Shown here piece after piece: positions 1 through 13,250 of a stretch of DNA of 13,482 bases. Where the stretch lies: NCBI GenBank assembly GCA_900088475.1, contig FLMG01000661.1, forward strand, positions 4,748-18,229, written 5' to 3'. Within the stretch, counting starts at the first letter, position 1, and the number at the start of each line of letters is the position of its first letter. The translations under genes and the position numbers were made by a program. This DNA comes from Hyphochytrium catenoides (Eukaryota; Sar; Hyphochytriomycetes; Hyphochytriales; Hyphochytriaceae). The notes under the pieces were generated by a model. The model saw only the letters and a program-made list of their open reading frames with translations. It had not been told where the DNA came from and searched no databases.

Positions 1-1243
1 CGAAAGTGAGCTGCTCAATCTCCGACCTTCGGCTGAACGTAGCATGACAGACATGGAACATCGCCCACAGAGTAAGATTCGTCATAATGCCTAGGACACC
101 ATCAGCGCAACATCAGTTTAGAGGCCCCTAAAACGTAAACGTTGCAAAAGCACACATACATCCGGGAGCCAGTACGGCGCTAACTTCGTCATCTGGCATG
201 ACCCTAAGCTCACTTCTTATCCGTAGCATGTCTTCCAAATCATATACTTTGGCTCTTTTAACGGAGTTCCCTGCCCTGTATAAGTCACCTCTTTACTGGT
301 CGATTAAGTCCTATTAAAAGCGATATGAGCTATGGCTTTATCACTGTCATCATCCCGGACTGACAATCTGACCTTTGTTGGCTTCTTATTCATCGGGTTT
401 CTATCTCCCGCAAAGCCGTTCTGATCATGGTACTGACGGAGCTGTGTAACAGCGGCCTTCAGAGTTGCTTCGCCCTTGCCTTTCCCTTTAATGGCAGGAT
501 TGCCTCCACTTCTGCCAGTACGAATGTATTCATTCTTTGGGGTTACCAGATAACCTGTTTGCGTAGAAGTATAGTTCAGTTCAGTAACCTTAAAACCGTG
601 CTCCTTGCTCCTTGCGACCCATGTACTTACGCAGAAAGCCGTGTAGCTGATGCTCCTTGATAGGAAGATCTTTCTTTAGGTCTACTTTCTCGTTGAAAGC
701 ACTCTCGCAAAAGACTTTCAGCTGGTCGACATAGTCTGTCTGGGTAGTATACCGATGGCCGGTCGGTCGATGTGTCGCAATCTGCCTTATGAGTGCCTGG
801 GCAGCATGATTACCTTTATGCTCTGCGGACAGTCTCGTGCTACCCAGTCGCTTATCCGCGGACAAACTAGGACCCTCTCCATTGCTACCAAGATCGCTGG
901 TCGTCCTCCCGCTAGGGCCATGATCATGCCCATTGTTCCAATCGCCTTTGTTGGAGGAGGAGGGCTCTGGTAATACCGTAACGTCGCCGTTTCCTACGTC
1001 CTCCTCATTTCCGTCGTCTGCTGCCTTGCGCTTCCTCGGGTTGCTCTGTCCTTTCTTCGAACCAGGACCACCTGTCTTTCGGTCCGTGTTTGCTCCAACT
1101 ACCACTCCACCGTTTGACAGTTGATTCTTCTTGCTTCGGGATTGAGCCTCAACAGCCTTGCGGCGCGCCTTACCTTTGCGTTTCGCTTGCTGCACCCCGC
1201 GGGTTTGAGCCTGAGCACTTGAAGGGAGGATGCCCCTTACCAT
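1..1243 (-). pseudogene. Crypton-like tyrosine recombinase, decayed and cut by the left edge
   Basis: The first 217 codons (590-1243) start at an ATG and code a basic, low-complexity, nuclear-signal-like N-terminus. A helical segment follows (TDYVDQLKVFCESAF, then HQLHGFLRKYM) that resembles the core-binding domain of tyrosine recombinases. Reading must then change frame near 590-600 and again near 300-320. The reading also meets stops at 293-295, 128-130 and 113-115. Later parts still look like one protein: ATLKAAVTQLRQYHDQNG resembles the Crypton helix before the catalytic domain, and RRSEIEQL near the edge resembles the box I arginine motif (R..E...L). The other catalytic residues would lie left of the window. 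Tyrosine recombinases of Cryptons cut and rejoin DNA to move the element. I see no terminal repeats, as expected for that class. The seamless frame changes argue for indels rather than introns. Family assignment is by pattern memory only. Confidence 0.45.
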
Positions 1244-1538
1244 TATACCTGCCCAATGGCTGCTAGAGGACGTATACGGCGGTCAACAAAGTAGAAAGGA
1301 GCACGGTCTCATCCGTGCTTCGTTGTTCCTCCCCTCCTCTTTTCTGGTGCTGCGGCCAGCCCTCCTCCCTCTAATGGAGAAGCGCTTACGTAGACTGTTA
1401 GCTGGACTAATCGCTCTACCTCTTCCCCTCGGAAAGGCCGATGTCCACCGACCAGCGAGCTTTGGGTCCCCCGATGAGCAATGGAGATCACCAGTCGACC
1501 ACGACAAGTAGGATGTGGCTTCGGCGCAGCGGCAGGAG

Positions 1539-1553
1539 CAGCAGCAGCAGCAG
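1539..1553 (+). repeat. (CAG)5 triplet tract
   Basis: There are five perfect CAG units inside a purine-rich stretch. In one plus frame they read as a Gln run followed by Lys/Glu-rich sequence up to a TAG near 1611. That frame is closed upstream by a TAG at 1509-1511, so coding is doubtful. Confidence 0.7.
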
Positions 1554-1840
1554 AAGGAAGAGGAAAAGAAGAGCAGAGGAGGAGAAGGGCTTCTTTATGA
1601 TGGAATGGATTCGTAGAAAAACCAAGGTAGTTAGTTCTACAAGAACCGAAAGTAGACCTTTAACAACCAAAATAAGCCTCCACATCTCCCCCTGGGGTAG
1701 TAATGGCCCTCCCTCCTCACCTCATCATCGCCGTCGGGCCCGCTCTGGGTCTGGTCTCTGGTCTGGTTGGGCTTGTCGTTCCATCCGCTTCCATCCCCTC
1801 CTCACCGCAGCGGCGGGCGATAACCGATGATGATGAAGGA

Positions 1841-1855
1841 TGCTGCTGCTGCTGC
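1841..1855 (+). repeat. (TGC)5 triplet tract
   Basis: There are five perfect TGC units, which are CAG-type on the minus strand. The tract is the inverse complement in type of the (CAG)5 tract about 290 bp away. Confidence 0.7.
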
Positions 1856-1880
1856 GCCTTGTGCTCGACGATAAGCTTTT

Positions 1881-2262
1881 CTAGACAGGAACAGCTGCCA
1901 GATCCTCTGATACACTGGCCGCCCCAATGCCAGGCATGGTCAGCGTAGACACTGACTTCTGCCACTCTTCTGCAAACAAAGGAAGGGTTTGTTGCTATCT
2001 TCCCACCCCTGATCTTCTTACTAAGCGACCTCTAGGACTGTCGTTGCCCATGTACTCACCTTGAGACGTATCGCTCTCGCTGGTGTAGTCATCGCACCTT
2101 CTCTGGCCCCTGTTTGCTCTCTCGGGGTACTTCCTTCTCCGTCTCTTTTCACTGGGGAGCTGTTTCTTGGTCTTGATTACTTTTTTGGGCCCTCCCTGGT
2201 TAAAGATATTTGTTGCCGGCTCAGGTGCACAGAACGATAGAGATGGGCACAGATCAGGTTAC
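1881..2262 (-). CDS. Possible spliced minus-strand coding segment, unknown product
   Basis: On the minus strand an open frame runs from about 2262 to 2060. It is very Lys/Arg-rich, then acidic and Ser-rich (CDDYTSESDTSQ). It ends at a good donor (CAAG|GTGAGT). A 90-nt intron (1970-2059) finishes with a strong acceptor (cctttgtttgcag). The second exon continues in phase (EEWQKSVSTLTMPGIGAA) to a TAG at 1881-1883. No ATG lies in the first segment, so an upstream exon antisense to the hydrolase would be needed. The Lys/Arg-rich part lies in a purine-rich strand, which by itself favours stop-free reading. The paired in-phase splice sites are the only real support. No family is recognised. Confidence 0.27.
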
Positions 2263-5200
2263 TAGCAATTCCACTCCTTCTCCTCTGGCTGAGGATGGGG
2301 AACCGTTTGTCATGTTAGACGATAATGGAGCAAGGGATGAAGAAATCCGGGAGCACTTCCGACGGCCTGCTTCCACAAGAAGGAAGACTGGACTCCTTCC
2401 CGTCATTCTCTTTGCTCTATCCCTACCCTTCTTGGGCCTCTGGATTGCGGTGGGGTTCATCCTTACTAGACCTCCCTGGCTACTGGCAGTCCTCTCCTGG
2501 ATGGTGGTCGCTTTCTGCTGCTATCTTCCTGCACAACTAGGAGGTCCGTTAGAGGCAGGTCGAGGGCTAGTAGAAGGCTACAGCTTTCAGAGCACTATCT
2601 TAGGTAAGATCAGAGTAATCAAGAAAAAAAGACGTCCGCATGCCATCGTAGTAGAGATTTCCAAGCCTGAGATCAATCCTCGGGTGCATTCTTTGTGATT
2701 GTGTCTTTACTTTGCAGTTCCGTAGTCAGTGCTTACTTCATCCTTTGCTAATGCCACTCTGGCGTTACCTCTTTGAGCTCTCTCGCTGTTCACGTCACTA
2801 CTCGATCACTTCATCTTTCACTGTCAGTGTTGGTCTCATCTCCTTCATGATAGTCCATGCAGGCATCATTGTTTGATTAGCTTTTCTCGTGCACGCGGTC
2901 TTTGTCCTCTTCTTGTTGCGCTAAGACCATTTTCCTAACAGATATACCTGCTATGCTGTTGCTTATCCTGGCCCTCATGGTCACGCTCTCTCGAAGTCTT
3001 ACTACGTACACACAGCGAGGCAAGGCTGTAGCGGTGTCTTTTACCCTTTTCGGCTTGAATTTGGCCTTCATCCTCGCCAAAGGCTTCCTCCTTGAGTCTT
3101 GGAGTACCAAGGCACCAGCCGTCGGTAGGGCGATCCGAACTATTTCTCACTATCCAATGTGAGTTCTCTTGGCGCTTTATTGCTAGTCTTGCACGCTGGA
3201 CGTTACTTTCGCTTAGCGGGACCTTACGTTGCTTAGATTACGGTATCCGTGGCGCTCTTTAGCAAACACCAGCCTTTCATCCCGATATCTGTGGTCTCGT
3301 TGAGCGTCAATTGACTGAGTTTGTGCTTCTTCTTGGTTCAACCTGTTCTGCGTTTCAAAGACCTCTCGTTGATGGTGTTTCTATGACTTTGCTGGACTTG
3401 TATGGCAGTTCACTGATGCTTGGTGGCCTATTACAGCGCTGCTATTGGTGCTCTCCGCCCTAAGCCCTTTACTGGTCGCGTGCTCTATTATCCGGTGCTG
3501 GCTCCCTCGGTACTTCGATCGACTAGAGGCTTTGGAAAAGGAGTTACTAGACAAAGAAATAGTTACCAAGCACCAGCTGGGTTATGAGCAGAAAATCATC
3601 GCAGGGCTAGGGACCATACATGTACCTTACAGTCCCAGCGGTGACAAGGTGGAGAATGGTGGAGGAGAGAAGAGCAAAGGACCCGCTCCCGTCATAGTTC
3701 TTCTTCATGGGTACGCCGCAGGGAATGGCTTTTGGTTAGCCAATCTAGCGTATCTAGCTAGCCACTTTGAGGTGTATGCAGTCGAATGGCTGGGAGTAGG
3801 AAGAAGTCAGAGACCGGCCTTTAAGGCTTCTTCGGTGGGTCACTTTGCGAAATTTCGGACTTGTTTCTTCCTCCTAAACTCTTCTCTCTCCGCTCACAAC
3901 TTCTGCTGGTTCGAGTGCTGCGTAATAGCGTAGCCTCGCGACGCGTTCTTGGTTTGAATGGGTAGTACGTTTCCTCTCTTATACTTTTATTACCCTACGC
4001 AGTCCCTCATTGTCCATAGAAGTTGGCCTCCTGCTACAGCTATAATGTCTCAACTCCATGTACTCTGCGCCTCCATTAATAGCGTCTCTGTGGATAACCT
4101 TCTCCCCTATCCCGCTAGTTTGAGGAGACAATCGACTTTTTTGTTGATCCACTCGAAGATTGGAGGATAGCCGTGGGACTCGAGAAGTTCATCATACTGG
4201 GGCATAGTATGGGGTGAGGTTTGTCTTGTCTTCCCTCATCGTAAAAGATCGTCAACTGGTCCGTGGCGGCTTTCCATGTCATTGTTTCGCTTGTTGTCGT
4301 AGTTTCTGTCTTCCATAGCTGTTTATCTCATGCAGCAGGCTCTCTTGTCACATGTCTGCCCGTAGTACCTCGTCCCTTTAGACCACCGGTTGCTTGGGGA
4401 CATAATGACCGTTGACTCCCTTGTTGTTTACCTCTCATGGCACGCGATTGCTCCTGCAGAGCTATATATTCCACCTACTACGCTTTAAAGTACCAAGACA
4501 GAGTCTCGCATCTGATTTTGGGTAAGTTGATCCAACCGCCTACCCTGCTAGTGATCCATTGTCGATTAAGTTCTCTCGTCAAAGAGTATCTTCATTTGCT
4601 ATCTTTGAGTGGTGATATTTCATGAAGTCGCCATAGTATACTTGCTTGGAAGGTGCAGTCACTTCCATCTCCTACGTTGGTGTATCTTCTATATAACTAC
4701 GACCTTCGCATTAATTCACCCTGTCGCAGCAAGCCCAGCGGGGATGGGAGCGAGACCGGAAGAAGACGCTTTCGCAAGAAAAAATTTAGCTGTCCGTCTC
4801 GTTATTGCTCTTTGGGGTTTGGCGATTGGTCCAATGGCGGTAGTCCGCTGGGCAGGACCACTTGGGCCATGGCTGATGGGAACGATAGCGAACAGAAGGA
4901 TGGAGGTAAGAGACGGATTGAATGACTGCTCTTCTGTTGACAAATTGCTCGTCATCTATGAACTTTCCTTCGGTTTGCTCTAACATGTAAAAGCGATACC
5001 TTTAACTTACTCTTGGTTCCATCCCAAGCGTTCATTGGTCCAGACGGAGTTACTCCAGCGTCTTACCTCTCGTTTGCCCTAAACAGTGGATGCCAAAGAC
5101 TAGCTATCTTCGCTCAGGAGAGGTGGATCTGCCTCTCCTTATCTCCTATACATATCAGAATTGGGCGCATGAAGCCTCAGGGGAGCTTTGCCTTCCTCTG

Positions 5201-5657
5201 ATCCTAGCTCCAGGAGCCTATGCGCAGCGCCCATTAGACAAAGTCATCCGTCCTGGAGCTCTCTCCTGTCCACTCTCCATCATGTAAGAGAAGACATACG
5301 GACAGAGCGCCAGCTTTGGCTGAGTCCTTTCGTTCTGCATTGCCGTATCTTTTGCTATACTCTCCTCTCCGAGTTCTCTTCTCTCCCAACTTGACTGTTC
5401 TGGAGTCAACCATCAGGTGCTTACGATTGTTTATGGTTCGCGGCTCCCGCGTGTGTGCATGCAGGTATGGCGGAGGACCGGACTGGATGACGAAAGAGCA
5501 TGGACAGGCTGTAGTAGAGACATTGCGGAAGGCAGGCGAACCAGTGGACTTTCTCTTGGTGCCCTATGCGGGCCATCAAGTCTTTCTTGATAGCCCTAAA
5601 GAGTTCAACGCAATGGTTGTAAAGACCACCAGGAAACTAGGCACTCTGAAGCTCTAA
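2243..5657 (+). CDS. ABHD4/ABHD5 (CGI-58)-like alpha/beta hydrolase with an N-terminal multi-pass membrane region
   Basis: Best exon model: 2243-2603, 2942-3124, 3437-3834, 4119-4213, 4460-4521, 4730-4905, 5087-5283, 5465-5657 (554 aa). All eight exons join in phase at GT-AG sites. The start is the first ATG in the exon 1 frame. Residues 1-50 are soluble. Hydrophobic segments lie at about 51-74, 79-97, 122-140, 149-171 and 182-204. The hydrolase core begins near 225. LLHGYAAG (270-277) forms the oxyanion region, GHSMG (342-346) holds nucleophile Ser344, Asp497 lies in GGGPDWM, and His528 in AGHQVFLD. H528-X4-D533 is the HX4D acyltransferase-type motif of CGI-58-like proteins. [15 protein letters not shown] and [10 protein letters not shown] also fit that family. 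Its members hydrolyse or reacylate lysophospholipids or activate lipases, so a lipid role at a membrane is inferred. Family members of about 340-420 aa lack this membrane block. The exon 2/3 junction is the weak point: a stronger donor at 3159 gives the wrong phase. Confidence 0.85.
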
Positions 5658-5678
5658 CCGCCGGAGGGAAGCTTTTCA

Positions 5679-6065
5679 GTGGATTTAATAGTACTTGACA
5701 GGCTGGAAATAACAGCTCTAGACAGGAAATGTTCGAAAAAGATACTTTCTTCTCTTCTCGAGCTCATGCCAGTGCATCTACCACGCCAGATGCAGCGGAA
5801 CAAGTGGTCAAAATCACGTGTGGCGAAAATTGGAAAAGGAACAGCGCCTGCTGCAAAAAAAGAGAGACCTTGCAAGGCTAGCTCCGCCAAGGGCAACGGC
5901 AAGACTATTCATAAAGAGGGTGCAAGAGTGATGTGGCTTTTTAATAAGAGATACGTAAGGGAACACAACCTGAAGGCAGCTTTGAAGATCGTAGGTAGAA
6001 AAAGTAGAGGTCGACAAGAAAGATTCACAGATCGTTCTGCTCAAGGTCTGGCATGTCCGCTTTAA
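5679..6065 (+). CDS. Doubtful basic ORF downstream of the hydrolase
   Basis: An uninterrupted frame of 128 codons starts 21 bp after the hydrolase stop. The first codon is GTG; the first ATG in frame is at about 5766, which would give about 99 residues. The product is Lys/Arg-rich (KIGKGTAPAAKKERP, VMWLFNKRYVREHN) with no known domain. Its last 41 bp overlap the 3' end of the minus-strand gene at 6025. It could be a small gene, or only 3' UTR of the hydrolase mRNA that happens to be open. A second frame with ATG at 5729 is open for 50 codons over the same stretch, which weakens the case for either. Confidence 0.25.
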   Translation: MDLIVLDRLEITALDRKCSKKILSSLLELMPVHLPRQMQRNKWSKSRVAKIGKGTAPAAKKERPCKASSAKGNGKTIHKEGARVMWLFNKRYVREHNLKAALKIVGRKSRGRQERFTDRSAQGLACPL

Positions 6066-6640
6066 GCACTTCTAGATTAGGGACACAGCCTCTTTTTATA
6101 AAGCCCTTGATAGCAAATAGGTAAAGCGCGTATTGACAGCGCATGAAGGAGATATGGCTCCCAGGCCTTACGTCAGTTGGGTGGCCTCCTCTCTACACTT
6201 ACCTAGCTCCGACGGGCCGCCTGAACCTCTTCTTTGCACTAGTTGAGACCTGTTGTTGACGAAAGAGCCTCCAGAGTGGTCTCTGTGTGTGTGTTGAGTC
6301 TATTGTATGAATCTTTTTATGGACGGCGATGGGAAGCTCGATGAGAAGCTAAGGCGATGAGAAACGGATGCACTCACTTGCTCCTCGGTCTCAATGATCT
6401 CTTTGAAGCTTCGTCTGCAGAGCTTGAAGACTGAACCTCCGATACCGCTACATTCATGATTCTCAGTGATACAATCTACATATTCAAAAGGAGGAGGATA
6501 CCTATTCCGAATAATTAGGTCCAGCTTTAGTGTACCCATTCCCACCCATCCCTTAGTTATGGCCTCGAATAACTTTGGGCCTAACCACATCCCCAAAAGA
6601 TATATGGCGAAGACTATGCCCGAGAGGCCGGAGTTACTCA
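6025..6640 (-). CDS. Small unrecognised protein with one membrane segment, probably three or more exons
   Basis: Proposed minus-strand exons: up to about 6640 down to 6378, then 6249-6203, then 6091-6025. The first ends at a good donor (GAGCAA|GTGAGT). The second lies between caacaacag and GCTAG|GTAAGT. The third runs to a TGA at 6025-6027. The joins are in phase and give about 108 residues from the ATG at 6590. The frame is open upstream to a TAG about 6 bp before the GTG at 6641 (ctctag|GAC), so an upstream exon may supply the true start. A hydrophobic segment (GIVFAIYLLGMWLG) is followed by LKLDLIIRNRYPPPFEY, a Cys-containing loop, a basic patch (AKKRFRRPVG) and an acidic tail (KADMPDLEQNDL). 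The last acceptor (ataaaaag) is poor. I recognise no family. It diverges from the V-ATPase gene. Confidence 0.42.
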
Positions 6641-7028
6641 CCCCGTCCTAGAGTTTACAGGGGGCTAACCCCCACAAGTCGGGGGCACGTCTGGTCTGCA
6701 CACAGTCATTTTGAGGGAAAAGTTGCTGAAGAGCTTTCGCAGATCTCTGCCACGATGTGAGACTGAGATCCCAAACGAAGATCATCTATCGCATAAGGGC
6801 TTCCTGACAGGGAAAGCTCCATCCTTGAGAAAGGGGACAAAAGCAGCTAAGAATAGTCCACAAGGAACTAGCTGAGGCGATCAACAAAGGCTACGTTGGA
6901 GAAAGGCGCACTGATCTGTCCTTGGCGCGACTTCTAACTTCAAGGTTGGCACATTTGGGTCATCTTCTTGAAGGGCTATGGCTGTTCTCACGTTCATTGA
7001 TCTACGCATCCCCATCTGCTTAACCTAG
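6641..7028. promoter_or_regulatory. Region between the divergent small gene and the V-ATPase gene
   Basis: About 390 bp lie upstream of the V-ATPase ATG and of the minus-strand gene, so the promoters of both probably sit here. I see no clear TATA box. A perfect 5-bp inverted repeat with a 4-nt loop (GGGGG-CTAA-CCCCC) lies at 6660-6673. A 38-codon minus-strand ORF with an ATG (6706-6822) might be a 5' exon of the small gene, but no good donor supports this. Confidence 0.35.
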
Positions 7029-11303
<4,275 letters not shown>

Positions 11304-11684
11304 AGAGCTAGCCAGTATATGGACCAGAGAAGACACATGTAAGGAAGATAGGAAACAGATCAAGGCAGCAGTAAGCGGAAGACAACTAAGCGAGTGTTTG
11401 AGACTAGATCTGCCTTTACGCCTATCTCCTAAAAGTAAAGCAGAGCAGCTTGCCGCATAGCTTAGCATCAGCAGACCCCATTTGGCTCTCCGGCCTTCCA
11501 CCAAGGCGCAGCGCCTGATGGTGAGAATAGCGCTGCAGTGGCTCGAACATTGTACTATGTAATGTCAAGGGAGTTTGTGAGATAGACCTAAAGCAGAAAG
11601 GATGACAAAGCATGGGGGAGAGCGCGGTAAGGGCACCGAGGATAATGGGCCGCGTAGGAGAGAGAGAGAGAAGTAGCACACACC
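11304..11684. other. Region between convergent stop codons
   Basis: About 380 bp separate the proposed V-ATPase stop and the U2AF-like stop. It must hold both 3' UTRs. I see no canonical AATAAA on either strand, no coding signal and no structured RNA; only a short GA repeat stands out. Confidence 0.5.
11658..11671 (+). repeat. (GA)7 microsatellite
   Basis: There are seven perfect GA units about 15 bp from the U2AF-like stop codon, in its 3' UTR. Confidence 0.75.
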
Positions 11685-13250
11685 TTATTGGAAAACTTTG
11701 CCCTGGTAGTTCTCCTCAGAGTAAAAGGTGCAAATAACATTCTTCCCATCAAAAAGGCGACCATGTAACGCTCCCAGCGCCTGAAGGGAGGAGGGGTGAG
11801 AACAAAGTCGTCACAAAAGCAGCTCCTTGTATTCGCTGTCATCTCTGATTTACCAGCTCCCGCCCTAATCCTTCCCAAACTTCCTCCTATCCCTGTTCTT
11901 CAGGAATAAGCACACAACAGTTACTAGCTTCATCACCTACGCACAATGACAGCCCCTCCTCACTCCTCTTACGCTTCTGACAGGAGTCTTCTAGCTCACC
12001 TTTGCTGCCTCTTCAGTGTTCTCAAACTCAACGAACACACATCCGAGCGCAGGAACTTCTTTTCCTTCCTCTCCAGGTTTTTGCACGTGGTAGGAAACGA
12101 CCTTTCCATATTTAGCACACTCGTCATTGATCTCCTCCCCAAGCTCATCCCACTCTCCTTCCTCCATGCCCTGAGGGGAAGAAACAAGGTTGGCGAGCTT
12201 GATTATCTTGGAAGGATTCTTCAGCGTCAGGCCGAGAGACTTGTTGGCCATAGCTTCAGCCACCACCTCATCCCAGGACCTGCGGGAGACAGAGTGATGA
12301 GGAACCGTAAAATATCGTCAATGCCCCTAACCTCGCAGCCCTATGGGCTCACTTTTTCCAATTTTACACCTGCTCCCTAGGCCCGCCGTCCCATCAGTTT
12401 ATCTAAACTTCCGCCGCTCACGCTTCGTGCATCAAACCTCACATCGTCCTGACGTCCTCCACTTCCCGCCCTAACTCTAAGTCTTCCGTGTGCCACCTCT
12501 GCAGCCCCCCAACCCTATAAATACTCACTTGACAGGTCCCTGAGGTCCAGTGTATTTGGCTGGCCTTCCAACTTTCAGATTCTGGCCCATGAAGGGGATG
12601 CCATTCAAGCTCAACATGTTGTTGGCCTCTTCTACGCTGCGCAACTCCACGAACGCGTATTTGTCGTTCATTCGTGCTGTCACAATGGGGTTACCTGGAG
12701 CAGTAGTGAGATGCACCTGCTCCATAGCTGCCCCAAGGAACTCCACGAAGACCTGCAACGAGGAAGGACATTATGAGGTGTGGGAGCGGGACAGAACGCA
12801 AACGCAACGTATAGAATACAAGGCCCGGCTTTTTGTGTGAAAAGGAGAAGAGAACACCAGCTGATAAGTGAACGGACAAATCGCCGTAAAGCTAGGACAT
12901 CCTCTAAAAGTGCAGAGCTGGTTCTATTCCTAGCTTACCTTCTCATCGACGCCAGGCGGTGTATTGCCTATAAAGAGTTCTCTTGCAACCTTTGTCGCTG
13001 AATCAGTGACAGCTAGCGCGTCCGAAGGCAGTGGAGCCTCGCCTTTCAGTTCCTGCCAAGTCTTGTGCTCTGTCTGGGGTCCTGTATACTTGGTGGGGCG
13101 GCCTATTCTCAAATAGTTGCCCATAAAGGGGATGCCTGTAAGATTGAGCATGTTTGAAGCTTCTTCTACGGAACGGAGCTCTACAAAGGCGAACTTAGGA
13201 TTCAGCCGGCACGTTACAATTGGGTTGCCCGGACTGGTGTTGAGCTTCAT
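11685..13250 (-). CDS. U2AF large-subunit-like splicing factor, 3' part (two RRMs and a UHM)
   Basis: Minus-strand exons: 13250-12939, 12752-12529, 12279-12000, 11780-11685. All join in phase at GT-AG sites and give 303 residues plus TAA. The ATG at 13250 directly follows an acceptor (attccttag) and sits mid-domain, so this is an internal exon and the 5' end is off the window. Order: second half of one RRM (KFAFVELR as RNP1, ending GRPTKYTGPQ), a linker, a full RRM (LFIGNT as RNP2, KYAFVELR as RNP1, ending GRPAKYTGPQ), a linker with SWDEVVAEAMANKSLG, then a C-terminal U2AF-homology-motif RRM with an acidic helix (DELGEEINDECAKYG), CVFVEFEN and the R-L-F signature (residues 280-282). U2AF65 binds the 3' splice-site pyrimidine tract in the nucleus, and its UHM holds partners such as SF1. 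Tract binding here is inferred. A PUF60- or RBM39-type paralogue is less likely. Confidence 0.88.
12540..12695 (-). repeat. RRM repeat copy 2 (52 codons)
   Basis: It runs from GNPIVTARMN to KYTGPQ. It has the same length as copy 1 with no gaps; most changes are conservative (L/M, F/Y, R/K, I/V). Intron positions differ relative to the repeat: copy 1 is entered 7 codons before GNP, copy 2 about 19 codons before. Confidence 0.85.
13074..13229 (-). repeat. RRM repeat copy 1 (52 codons)
   Basis: It runs from GNPIVTCRLN to KYTGPQ and is paired with the copy at 12540-12695. By eye, 40 of 52 residues are identical. Confidence 0.85.

Larger units (their letters stand above)
1244..2242. other. Stretch with no certain gene between the recombinase relic and the hydrolase
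   Basis: About 1 kb holds several overlapping ORFs on both strands, none with a recognisable domain. Strand bias alternates: purine-rich around 1500-1610 and pyrimidine-rich around 2095-2200. The pyrimidine-rich stretch ends in an acceptor-like site just before 2225 (ccggctcag), so a 5' UTR intron of the hydrolase gene may end there. No clear TATA box was seen. Confidence 0.5.

Noticed and set aside
1230-1511. 93-codon plus-strand ORF (and its minus-strand shadows at 1283-1507), which continues past a TAG into a Gln/Lys/Glu-rich frame to about 1611
   Set aside because: There is no domain, the frame has an internal TAG, and the composition follows the CAG repeat and purine bias. No good splice pair bridges the stop.
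1488-1685. Leu-rich minus-strand ORF that looks like a membrane segment
   Set aside because: The Leu run is simply the CTG strand of the CAG repeat and nearby purine tract.
1717-1965. 82-codon minus-strand ORF with a Gln run
   Set aside because: It lies in a different frame from the spliced candidate at 1881-2262 and has no domain. Its start relies on an acceptor used in another phase.
4209-4217. Apparent stop straight after GHSMG in the hydrolase
   Set aside because: The TGA belongs to a donor (ATGGG|GTGAGG). Splicing to 4460 restores the expected continuation [14 protein letters not shown].
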